A stretch of 7,868 nucleotides of DNA from JALYIM01 sp040003205 (GTDB lineage: Bacteria > Acidobacteriota > Terriglobia > Terriglobales > Acidobacteriaceae). Location: NCBI GenBank assembly GCA_040003205.1, contig JBDUDA010000140.1, forward strand, positions 1-7,868, given 5' to 3'. Positions 1 through 5,710 of the stretch are shown here, piece by piece (the stretch's first letter is position 1; each line of letters opens with the position of its first letter). Both the position numbers and the translations under genes were made by a program. The notes under the pieces are model-generated. The model ran no database searches, was not told where the DNA came from, and saw nothing but the letters and a program-made list of their open reading frames with translations.

Positions 1-23
1 CGTACTCGGCAAGCAGCGGGTGA
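1..23 (+). other. Possible C-terminal tail of an upstream gene (very partial)
   Basis: An open frame enters the window and ends at a TGA at 21-23, giving only YSASSG before the stop. This leaves six bases before the meaB start. Another open frame runs to a TGA at 68-70, so the true upstream gene, if any, cannot be decided. Since meaB and the epimerase follow, a methylmalonyl-CoA mutase subunit is the natural expectation. These six residues do not show it, and that identity is inference only. Confidence 0.2.
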
Positions 24-29
24 CGGCCA

Positions 30-995
30 GTGTCGACGGCCCAACTATCGACCATTCAAAGTTGGATTGATCAACTGCGCAGTGGCGATGTGCGCGTGCT
101 CTCGCGGGTAATCAGCATGGTGGAAAACCGCACTCCGGGATGGTCGGAGTTGCTGAAGTTACTTTTTCCTCACACCGGTAAGGCGCGAATCGTCGGACTG
201 ACGGGAGCGCCCGGAGCAGGCAAGAGCACCCTGGTGGATCAACTCGCGCGTCACTATCGAAAGCAAGAACACAAAGTAGGAATTATCGCCGTGGACCCCA
301 CGAGTCCATACACGGGCGGAGCGATTCTTGGCGATCGCATCCGCATGCAGGACCATTTCTCCGACGAGGGAATTTATATTCGCAGCATGGCGACCCGCGG
401 TTCGCTCGGCGGACTCGCGCGCGCCACCGCTGACGTTGCTACCGTGCTGGATGCCTCCGGACGGGACCTGGTTTTAATCGAGACCGTCGGTGTCGGACAA
501 GATGAAATTGATATCGTGCGCCTCGCCGATATCACGGTGGTGATTCTGGTGCCGGGCATGGGCGACGATGTCCAGACCATCAAAGCTGGCATCATGGAGA
601 TCGCCGACATCTTCGTGATCAATAAAAGCGACCGCGAAGGCACCGAGCGCGTTGAGCGCGAAATCCGCTCACTGCAATCTCTGGCGATCCGCAGCGATAA
701 ATGGACGCCGCCAATCGTAAAGACGGTTGCGACAAAAGGCGAGGGGATTGACGATCTGGCCGCAGCCGTTGCTGCCTACGACGCCCAATTGCAAAAAGAA
801 AATCTGATGCATCAAAGGAAAGTTGAGAACTGGCGCGAGCGCCTGGTTTCCATGTTGCGCGATACTCTCCTCGAAAAAGCGCGCTCGCGCCTGAGCGACG
901 ACGATCTGACGCGCTTCGCCACCGAAGTTGCGGAACACAAGCGCGATCCGTATACGCTGGTAGAAGAAATTGCGCGCACCGGGAACGCAAACTGA
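30..995 (+). CDS. meaB: Methylmalonyl-CoA mutase-associated GTPase MeaB (ArgK family)
   Basis: This is a G3E-type P-loop GTPase that, in its family, protects and reloads adenosylcobalamin-dependent methylmalonyl-CoA mutase in the cytoplasm. At 321 aa it has the usual family length. Visible motifs are the P-loop GAPGAGKST (residues 59-67), the family signature VDPTSPYTGGAILGDRIRM (88-106), ETVGVGQDEID (151-161, Walker B/switch region) and the guanine-specificity motif NKSD (198-201). The C-terminal helical part ends with a typical DPYTLVEEI segment. The start is GTG at 30. An in-frame TGA at 21-23 excludes any longer form, and no strong Shine-Dalgarno is visible, only a weak GCGGG. It overlaps the next gene by one base (TGATG), so the epimerase is probably translationally coupled. 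The family assignment is clear. The partner mutase is presumably upstream, outside the window. Confidence 0.96.
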   Translation: MSTAQLSTIQSWIDQLRSGDVRVLSRVISMVENRTPGWSELLKLLFPHTGKARIVGLTGAPGAGKSTLVDQLARHYRKQEHKVGIIAVDPTSPYTGGAILGDRIRMQDHFSDEGIYIRSMATRGSLGGLARATADVATVLDASGRDLVLIETVGVGQDEIDIVRLADITVVILVPGMGDDVQTIKAGIMEIADIFVINKSDREGTERVEREIRSLQSLAIRSDKWTPPIVKTVATKGEGIDDLAAAVAAYDAQLQKENLMHQRKVENWRERLVSMLRDTLLEKARSRLSDDDLTRFATEVAEHKRDPYTLVEEIARTGNAN

Positions 996-1393
996 TGCTG
1001 ACCATTGATCATCTTGGAATCGCCGTTAAGTCTCTGGCCACTGCCAGAGAGATCTACGACAAACTGGGATTGACGGTCTCCCCCGAAGAAGTAGTCGAAG
1101 CTGAGCAGGTACGCCTGGTGATGGTGCCGCTGGGCGAAAGCCGGATTGAGCTGCTGGAACCGACTTCCCAGCAATCGCCGGTTGCCAAGTTTATTGCCAG
1201 GCGCGGCGAAGGCCTGCATCACATCTCGCTGCGCGTCCCAGATCTCGAGGCGACGGTCGAGAGCTTGAAGCGCGACGGAGTACGCCTCGTTTCCAACGAA
1301 ATCAAAATTGGCGCCGGCGGTCACCGCTACGTTTTCGTGCATCCCTCGAGCGCGGGCGGCGTTCTTCTCGAACTCGTAGAAGCGGGACATTAA
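995..1393 (+). CDS. mce: Methylmalonyl-CoA epimerase (VOC/glyoxalase fold)
   Basis: This enzyme interconverts the (S)- and (R)-epimers of methylmalonyl-CoA, linking propionyl-CoA carboxylase to the mutase. At 132 aa it is one paired-beta-alpha-beta VOC unit of normal length. It begins MLTIDHLGIAV, with the likely metal ligand His6. RIELLEP contributes Glu52, GLHHISLRV the His75/His76 pair, and VLLELVE Glu126. These match the H-Q/E-H-E metal-binding set of the family, and the 50-residue distance from His76 to Glu126 fits the last two ligands. The start ATG overlaps the meaB stop by one base. Glyoxalase I shares the fold, but direct linkage to meaB and the GLHH and ELLEP motifs favour the epimerase. 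The gene is followed after three bases by tsaB, so it sits in the same transcript. Confidence 0.93.
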   Translation: MLTIDHLGIAVKSLATAREIYDKLGLTVSPEEVVEAEQVRLVMVPLGESRIELLEPTSQQSPVAKFIARRGEGLHHISLRVPDLEATVESLKRDGVRLVSNEIKIGAGGHRYVFVHPSSAGGVLLELVEAGH

Positions 1394-1396
1394 ACG

Positions 1397-2086
1397 ATGC
1401 TATTACTCGTAGTTGACACCTCGGGCAAACAGGGAAGCATCGCGCTAGCGCGCGCTCATGACGATGGTTCCTGCGACATCATCGAATCGGTTTCGCTGGC
1501 GGGAGGAATGTTTTCTGCTCAACTGGTTCCGCAAGTCGCGGCGCTCTTATCGAAGCACGGTTTCGATAAACGAGAATTAGCTGGTTTCGTTGCGGCGTCG
1601 GGGCCCGGATCGTTTACCGGATTGAGAGTCGGGCTGGCTGCAATCAAGGGATTGGCCGAAGTTTTAGGTAAGCCGGTTGCGACGGTATCTTTGCTCGAGA
1701 TTGTGGCGATTTCAGCCCCGGTCAGGAGCGATGTCATCTCAGTGCTGGATGCTGGACGGGAAGGCGTCTATGTGGGAAATTACCAAGTTACCGAGGCCGG
1801 AGTGTTGCCGGTTTCCGAAAGCCTTATGAGTAAGGACGCGTTGCTCGAATTGTCCGAAAAAGTTATTGTCCGGTCCTCAGTGATCGTCACTCCTGACAGA
1901 AATATTGCGGAGGCCCTTCGCGCGAAAGGGCTGAGTTGTCTCGAAGTCGAAAAGCCCACCGTCGCCGCTATCGCACGGCTAGGATGGAAGAAACTTCTGT
2001 CCGGTACGACAATTTCCCCCGAGGCCCTCGAAGCGAACTATGTTGGACGGTCCGACTCACAGATTTTTTCCGTTGCGAAGTCTTGA
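1397..2086 (+). CDS. tsaB: tRNA N6-threonylcarbamoyladenosine (t6A) biosynthesis protein TsaB
   Basis: TsaB is the non-catalytic ASKHA-fold partner of TsaD in the complex (with TsaE) that transfers the threonylcarbamoyl group to A37 of ANN-decoding tRNAs. At 229 aa it has the normal length. Residues 5-16 (VVDTSGKQGSIA) are the N-terminal phosphate-1-like loop. ASGPGSFTGLRVGL (67-80) is the hallmark TsaB segment, and VLDAGREGVYVG (116-127) is the next conserved block. The common RxxHSexLLP element reads GGMFSAQLVPQ (36-46), with Phe in place of His; this does not weaken the family call. The start ATG lies 3 bases after the epimerase stop. The 3' end overlaps the longest version of rimI by 47 bases. 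The tsaB-rimI pairing is common in bacteria, while its attachment to methylmalonyl-CoA genes looks like operon convenience rather than a pathway link. Confidence 0.95.
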   Translation: MLLLVVDTSGKQGSIALARAHDDGSCDIIESVSLAGGMFSAQLVPQVAALLSKHGFDKRELAGFVAASGPGSFTGLRVGLAAIKGLAEVLGKPVATVSLLEIVAISAPVRSDVISVLDAGREGVYVGNYQVTEAGVLPVSESLMSKDALLELSEKVIVRSSVIVTPDRNIAEALRAKGLSCLEVEKPTVAAIARLGWKKLLSGTTISPEALEANYVGRSDSQIFSVAKS

Positions 2087-2567
2087 AGGCTTCGCGTCTC
2101 AAATCGAGAGTGAATTGCCAGACGTCTTTTTAGCCTCCGCCGACGACATCCCAGCCATGATGGAAATCGAACGGCAATCGAGTACGGCCGCGCATTGGAC
2201 CAACGAGCAATACAGAGCGATTTTTGAGTCTGACGCGCCGCGCCGCCTCGCGTGGATTGTAAGGGATGTAGAAGCCGTTGGATTCCTGGTAGTCCGCGCC
2301 TTTGACCTGGACAGAGAATGGGAGATTGAGAATATCGCAATCTCGAATTCGTCGCAGCGAAAAGGCTATGGAAGCCGGCTGCTTTCCGAACTCACCACCA
2401 TCGCGAGCTCAGAAGACGCGACGTTAATATTCCTGGAAGTTCGCGACTCTAATTTGAAGGCCCGAGCCTTTTACGAGAAGAACCTATTTAGAGAGTTTGG
2501 AAAGCGTACGGGCTACTACAGTGGCCCGTCCGAAGACGCCATCCTATATCGCCTTTTAGTTCCATGA
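2040..2567 (+). CDS. rimI: GNAT N-acetyltransferase, RimI family (ribosomal protein S18 alanine N-acetyltransferase-like)
   Basis: This is a single GNAT domain using acetyl-CoA. RimI enzymes acetylate the N-terminal alanine of ribosomal protein S18. The acetyl-CoA P-loop is QRKGYG (residues 106-111), preceded by the core strand EIENIAI (95-101) with the candidate general base Glu97. The family signature LEVRDSNLKARAFYEKNLF (132-150) includes Tyr145, followed by GKRTGYY and EDAILYRL near the C-terminus. The start is uncertain. ATG at 2040 gives 175 aa but overlaps tsaB by 47 bases and adds about 25 residues (MLDGPTHRFFPLR...) ahead of the fold. TTG at 2115, with GAGAG five bases upstream, would give about 150 aa, closer to the usual RimI length, and leave a 28-base gap. 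ATG at 2157 would cut into the first strand. RimI function is likely from context, but other GNAT substrates are possible. Confidence 0.88.
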   Translation: MLDGPTHRFFPLRSLEGFASQIESELPDVFLASADDIPAMMEIERQSSTAAHWTNEQYRAIFESDAPRRLAWIVRDVEAVGFLVVRAFDLDREWEIENIAISNSSQRKGYGSRLLSELTTIASSEDATLIFLEVRDSNLKARAFYEKNLFREFGKRTGYYSGPSEDAILYRLLVP

Positions 2568-2632
2568 GAATGCCCTAATCCCGATGCAAACTGCTCGCAT
2601 TATTATGCAAATCACTGCTGTGGAAATAGAGT

Positions 2633-2661
2633 TTGAACCTCCGTCTCTCGTGTGATAGGTT
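2633..2661 (+). promoter_or_regulatory. Possible weak sigma70-type promoter for the DUF465 gene
   Basis: TTGAAC (2633-2638) and TAGGTT (2656-2661) are separated by 17 bases. The -10 keeps only the TA...T positions, so this is a weak match found by eye. It would start transcription near 2668, leaving a short leader that contains the strong ribosome binding site at 2681-2687. Read-through from the rimI operon is the alternative; I see no convincing terminator between 2568 and 2632. Confidence 0.3.
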
Positions 2662-2680
2662 GGGATTCTGAACTTGAGCT

Positions 2681-2687
2681 AGGAGGT
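2681..2687 (+). promoter_or_regulatory. Strong Shine-Dalgarno of the DUF465 gene
   Basis: AGGAGGT lies 8 bases before the ATG at 2696, an almost perfect anti-16S match at good spacing. It is the strongest ribosome binding site in the window and fixes the start of the small gene. Most neighbouring genes rely on overlapping stop/start codons instead. Confidence 0.8.
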
Positions 2688-2695
2688 TGTGCTGA

Positions 2696-2929
2696 ATGCT
2701 AGCTTCTAAAGACCAGCTCATTGCCAGTCACGAGGAATTCCGCAAGTTGGCCCACGAACATACGCAATACGAACAACGTCTCGATTCCCTCATCCACAAA
2801 CGATTTCTAACCGACGACGAAAAGCTCGAGGAAGTGCGTTTAAAAAAGCTAAAGCTGCGGCTAAAAGACCAGATGCAAAGCATCGAGCGTCAATACAGCC
2901 AGGCGATCAGTCACGTCCAAGTCGCCTGA
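2696..2929 (+). CDS. DUF465 / YdcH-family small coiled-coil protein
   Basis: This is a 77-aa, highly charged, cysteine-free protein predicted to be almost entirely helical. It has the DUF465 layout: an N-terminal helix with SHEEFRKLAHEHTQYEQRLDSL (residues 11-32), a short break near FLTDDE (37-42), then the diagnostic lysine-rich block EEVRLKKLKLRLKDQM (45-60). That block corresponds to the family's LKKxKLxLKD motif. The two helices probably form a hairpin or coiled-coil oligomer. The molecular role of the family is not established. No signal peptide or membrane segment is visible, so it is probably cytoplasmic. It stands alone between two operons, 128 bases after rimI and 149 bases before psd, with an excellent ribosome binding site, suggesting efficient independent expression. 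The family is recognised with good confidence; no function is assigned. Confidence 0.88.
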   Translation: MLASKDQLIASHEEFRKLAHEHTQYEQRLDSLIHKRFLTDDEKLEEVRLKKLKLRLKDQMQSIERQYSQAISHVQVA

Positions 2930-2972
2930 AAATCTCACCAAATGCTCCGGGGGTCGGACCCAGACGGGTATT

Positions 2973-3000
2973 TTGTATCTCGGACAACGCACACTATAAG
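2973..3000 (+). promoter_or_regulatory. Candidate distal promoter of the psd-pssA-lptE-holA operon
   Basis: TTGTAT (2973-2978) and TATAAG (2995-3000) are spaced by 16 bases. The -10 matches five of six consensus bases and the -35 keeps TTG. It would start transcription near 3007, giving a leader of about 70 bases before psd. TAAGCGT occurs at 2997-3003, overlapping this -10, and again at 3013-3019. That is a possible regulator half-site pair 16 bases apart, but it is short enough to be chance. Confidence 0.4.
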
Positions 3001-3055
3001 CGTCTTGCTTTGTAAGCGTTTAACCGCCAACACCGTCGAAATTGTTCACCTGCTC

Positions 3056-3061
3056 TATAAT
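3056..3061 (+). promoter_or_regulatory. Perfect -10 element close to the psd start
   Basis: TATAAT (3056-3061) is an exact consensus -10. No good -35 is seen at 16-18 bases upstream; the region around 3033-3040 reads CCGTCGAA. Transcription would begin near 3068, only about 11 bases before the psd ATG at 3079. The intervening bases are pyrimidine-rich (CTCCCTCTCT) with no Shine-Dalgarno, so a transcript from here would be nearly leaderless. An activator or an alternative sigma factor might replace the missing -35. Confidence 0.45.
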
Positions 3062-3078
3062 CATTTGGCTCCCTCTCT

Positions 3079-3744
3079 ATGGTTCCTGACGGCTATTATT
3101 ACGGACTCGGGTTTATCGCGGCTGCCGGCGTGGTTGGCTGGCTCGCCGGCGGATTTTGGGCCGTCCCGCTGGGGGTTCTAGCCGCCTTTTTCCTGTGGTT
3201 TTTTCGCGATCCGGAACGGGCCATCCCCGGCGGCGCTGGGCGGGTAGTTTCGCCTGCCGACGGCAAGGTCACAGCCATTACTCCAGTGAATCAAGCCGGA
3301 CATTCCCAGACCCGCATTAGCATTTTCCTCAATGTTTTCGATGTTCATGTGAATCGCTCTCCTATTGAAGGCGTGATCAGTGGCGCTCACTACCGCAAAG
3401 GGAAATTTCTGAATGCCATGAACCCGGCCTCCGCAGAGCACAATGAACAAAATGAAATCACGGTTGAGGGCGAGGGACACGCAGTTGTCTTCAAGCAAAT
3501 TGCGGGACTGCTCGCGCGCCGCATCGTTTTCAACCGTAAAGTTGGTGACCGGGTCCAGCGTGGCGAGCGCATCGGCCTCATTAAATTTGGCTCTCGGGTG
3601 GACGTGCTTCTCCCTGCCTCGGCCACTTTGGAGATAAAGGTGGGAGACCGTGTGAAGGGTGGTTCCAGCGTCCTAGCCCGGTTGGATGGCGCTGAAGATC
3701 TGGCAATGGCAGGCGCGGTGCGAACTGAAAGAGGAGTGCAGTAA
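3079..3744 (+). CDS. psd: Phosphatidylserine decarboxylase, short (PSD-A-like) form
   Basis: This enzyme decarboxylates phosphatidylserine to phosphatidylethanolamine at the inner membrane. It is a proenzyme that cleaves itself to create a pyruvoyl cofactor. At 221 aa it is the short form. Residues 9-42 form one or two hydrophobic segments ending in FFRDPER (41-47). SPADGK (58-63) carries Asp61 and VFDVHVNR (86-93) carries His90, both conserved family positions. EHNEQNEI (120-127) is the next block. KFGSRVDVLLP (169-179) is the processing site: cleavage is expected between Gly171 and Ser172, giving a small C-terminal alpha chain of about 50 residues. The only possible start is ATG 3079, because an in-frame TAA lies at 3058-3060, and the N-terminus MVPDGYYYG fits the family. 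No ribosome binding site is visible. Its TAA overlaps the pssA ATG by one base, pairing the two consecutive enzymes of phosphatidylethanolamine synthesis. Confidence 0.95.
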   Translation: MVPDGYYYGLGFIAAAGVVGWLAGGFWAVPLGVLAAFFLWFFRDPERAIPGGAGRVVSPADGKVTAITPVNQAGHSQTRISIFLNVFDVHVNRSPIEGVISGAHYRKGKFLNAMNPASAEHNEQNEITVEGEGHAVVFKQIAGLLARRIVFNRKVGDRVQRGERIGLIKFGSRVDVLLPASATLEIKVGDRVKGGSSVLARLDGAEDLAMAGAVRTERGVQ

Positions 3745-4634
3745 TGGACCCCGAAGATCAGATAATCCCGAAACGCCGGAAAGAAGATCAACCCTCGCGC
3801 AGACTTCGCAAGGGGATGTACATTCTGCCTTCACTCTTTACTACCGCAAATCTGGCCGCCGGCTACTATGCGATTTTGCAGGTGACACACGGCAGCGCGG
3901 GCGAACCGTGGCATTTTGACAATGCCGCAAAAGCTATCGGATTCGCAGTTCTGTTCGATGGCTTGGACGGCAGAATTGCGCGCATGACGCATACCAGCAG
4001 CGACTTTGGGCGCGAACTCGATTCGCTCGCTGACGTTATCACCTTTGGAGTCGCCCCCGCTGTCCTGGCGTGGATGTGGGGATTCCGCCAATTGCCGGCA
4101 GGGATGTTGTCATCCGTGGAGATGACGGGAAAAATCGCGCAGTTCGGGGCTATGGCAAGCTTTTTATTTCTCATCGCGGGCGCCAGCCGTTTGGCCCGCT
4201 TCAACATTGCCAAAAATCCTCAGCCATCGAATCCCGGGCGACCCGGCAAAAAGTATTTTGTCGGCATGCCCATTCCAGCGGCTGCCGGCGTGATTGCCGC
4301 GGTCGTCCATTTCTCGCGTGGGGATCCGTTAGTGTGGTGGGGAAGCGCAATCACCTGGATGCTGATTGTGATCGTCGCCGGCTATCTCATGGTGAGTACC
4401 TGGCGCTTCTATAGTTTCAAAGACATTGATTTCGGCTCGCGTCAACGCTTTCAGCTCATTCTTATTTTTGCGATTTTGCTTACCGGCGTTTGGTTTTTTT
4501 CGCAGTGGGTATTGTTCCTGCTGGCCCTGACGTACATGTTCTCCGGCGTGTTCTGGCGCCTGCAATGGACGTTTCGGCGTAGAGGAACACGACCTCCTCC
4601 GCCTTCCTATAAAGAGGCATCTGAGATCTCATGA
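3744..4634 (+). CDS. pssA: CDP-diacylglycerol-serine O-phosphatidyltransferase (membrane type)
   Basis: PssA makes phosphatidylserine from CDP-diacylglycerol and L-serine, supplying the substrate for Psd. The CDP-alcohol phosphatidyltransferase motif is complete: Asp72, Asp75-Gly76-Arg77-Ile78-Ala79-Arg80, eight residues, Gly89, three residues, Asp93, three residues, Asp97. The aspartates bind the metal and CDP. The N-terminus is basic and soluble (residues 1-23), followed by the typical ILPSLFTTANLAAGYYAI membrane entry (27-44). Several further hydrophobic segments follow, at about 61-72, 98-113, 131-149, 175-188, 200-215 and 235-270. The C-terminal tail (RRRGTRPPPPSYKEASEIS) is basic, then proline-rich, and makes the 296-aa protein somewhat longer than many bacterial homologues. 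The start overlaps psd by one base, and the 3' end overlaps the Asd-like gene by four (ATGA). PgsA-type enzymes share the motif, but the psd partner and N-terminus point to serine as acceptor. Confidence 0.94.
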   Translation: MDPEDQIIPKRRKEDQPSRRLRKGMYILPSLFTTANLAAGYYAILQVTHGSAGEPWHFDNAAKAIGFAVLFDGLDGRIARMTHTSSDFGRELDSLADVITFGVAPAVLAWMWGFRQLPAGMLSSVEMTGKIAQFGAMASFLFLIAGASRLARFNIAKNPQPSNPGRPGKKYFVGMPIPAAAGVIAAVVHFSRGDPLVWWGSAITWMLIVIVAGYLMVSTWRFYSFKDIDFGSRQRFQLILIFAILLTGVWFFSQWVLFLLALTYMFSGVFWRLQWTFRRRGTRPPPPSYKEASEIS

Positions 4635-5710
4635 GCTCGGACATTAAGGGTTCCGCAATTGTGCACGCCGAGCTCTCGCGTGCCAGCAGTCTTTACCGCT
4701 TGGCAATTGTTGGGGCAAGCACGCTGAAGGGGAAGGAGGTTGCTGAAGTACTTAGTGACCGCAATTTCCCGTCCGTTGACGTGAAGCTGCTGGATGACGA
4801 AGATTCGCTGGGACGCTTGGAGACCATGAAGGACGAGGTCACTTTCATCCAGAGCGTGCGTCCGGAGCAATTCGATAAAGTTGATTTCACTTTTTTCGCT
4901 TCTGACCAGGACACAGCTCGTAAGAATTGGAGTCTGGCACACAAAGCCGGGAGTGCAATCGTAGATCTATCGTACGGATTGGAAGACGAGCCCGGGGCTT
5001 CTGTCCGATCTCCGTGGATAGAGCGCGAATTGGGACAAACGTTGTCGTTAGAACTTCAGCCGGGACCTGTAGTGGTTGCACATCCTGCCGCGGTCGTTCT
5101 GGCACTATTGCTGCTTCGAACACAAAAAACCGCGAGCGTCCGACATGCGGTAGCAACGATATTTGAGCCGGCATCGGAGCACGCACAAAAGGGAATGGAT
5201 GAATTACACGAGCAGACCGTGAACCTGCTTTCATTCCAGCCGCTGCCGAAAAGTGTCTTCGATACCCAGGTGGCTTTCAATATGCTTTCGCGTTATGGTG
5301 AGCAGTCAACTCCTCCGCTCGTCACTGTCCAGGATCGCGTGCTGCGACACTTCGAGCGAATCTCGGGTGGTAACGCTTCGCCACTCTCGTTGCTTGTCGC
5401 CCAGGCCCCCATCTTTCACGGATACGCTTTTGCCCTGCATGTTGAGACGACAGCGGCGGCAGATATCAGTCTTCTATCGCAGGTGCTGGCTGGCGATCAC
5501 GTGAGTATTGCTCTCCCCGCAGAAGATGGCCCCAGCAATGTAGGCGCTGCCGGGCAGCCGGGGATACTGGTATCCATTCTTCCGGATGTCCGCAGCCCAA
5601 ATAGTTTCTGGTTGTGGGCGGCCGCCGACAATTTGCGAATCGCGGCGACCACGGCGGTGGAATGCGCGGAGAGTATGTCAGCTTCCCGTCCACGAGGAAA
5701 AATCCAGTGA
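4631..5710 (+). CDS. Asd/Usg-like protein: aspartate-semialdehyde dehydrogenase fold, apparently catalytically dead
   Basis: This 359-aa protein has the two-domain Asd/ArgC layout. An N-terminal Rossmann start RLAIVGASTLKGKEVAEVL (residues 23-41) matches the NADP loop of aspartate-semialdehyde dehydrogenase. VDFTFFASDQDTA (84-96) and SAIVDLSYGLEDE (108-120) follow the same template. The dimerization domain contains the conserved helix GMDELHEQT (188-196). The active site is altered. The ANPNC motif reads AHPAA (150-154), replacing the catalytic Cys with Ala154. The RxPVxxGH motif reads QAPIFHGY (258-265), replacing the substrate Arg with Gln258 and the catalytic His with Tyr265. E. coli Usg is a known Asd relative without activity, so a Usg-like non-dehydrogenase is the best description. 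It overlaps pssA by four bases and lptE by four, suggesting a role tied to the envelope operon, but that role is unknown. A true asd gene should exist elsewhere. Confidence 0.85.
   Translation: MSSDIKGSAIVHAELSRASSLYRLAIVGASTLKGKEVAEVLSDRNFPSVDVKLLDDEDSLGRLETMKDEVTFIQSVRPEQFDKVDFTFFASDQDTARKNWSLAHKAGSAIVDLSYGLEDEPGASVRSPWIERELGQTLSLELQPGPVVVAHPAAVVLALLLLRTQKTASVRHAVATIFEPASEHAQKGMDELHEQTVNLLSFQPLPKSVFDTQVAFNMLSRYGEQSTPPLVTVQDRVLRHFERISGGNASPLSLLVAQAPIFHGYAFALHVETTAAADISLLSQVLAGDHVSIALPAEDGPSNVGAAGQPGILVSILPDVRSPNSFWLWAAADNLRIAATTAVECAESMSASRPRGKIQ

Noticed and set aside
812..1390. Long open frame (192 codons) on the - strand opposite the meaB end and the epimerase
   Set aside because: It lies wholly antisense to two clearly conserved genes, and its product is low-complexity Arg/Ser-rich with no recognisable domain. 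It is a by-product of codon bias.
2950..2974. Possible terminator after the DUF465 gene: ACCC-AGAC-GGGT followed by ATTTT, or the dyad GGGTC-G-GACCC
   Set aside because: The first stem has only 4 pairs and a short T-run. The second cannot form a hairpin with a real loop. They are mutually exclusive and too weak to call.
2942..3181. 79-codon + strand open frame before and into psd
   Set aside because: It overlaps psd in another frame, spans the promoter region and has no Shine-Dalgarno or recognisable protein features.
5614..5706. Longer N-terminus of lptE from ATG 5614 or ATG 5662
   Set aside because: These would add 31 or 15 charged residues before a clear lipoprotein signal peptide and overlap the previous gene deeply. 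GTG 5707 has a better ribosome binding site and the usual 4-base overlap.
4631..5710. Calling the Asd-like gene a functional aspartate-semialdehyde dehydrogenase or ArgC
   Set aside because: The catalytic Cys and His and the substrate-binding Arg are not at their expected positions.
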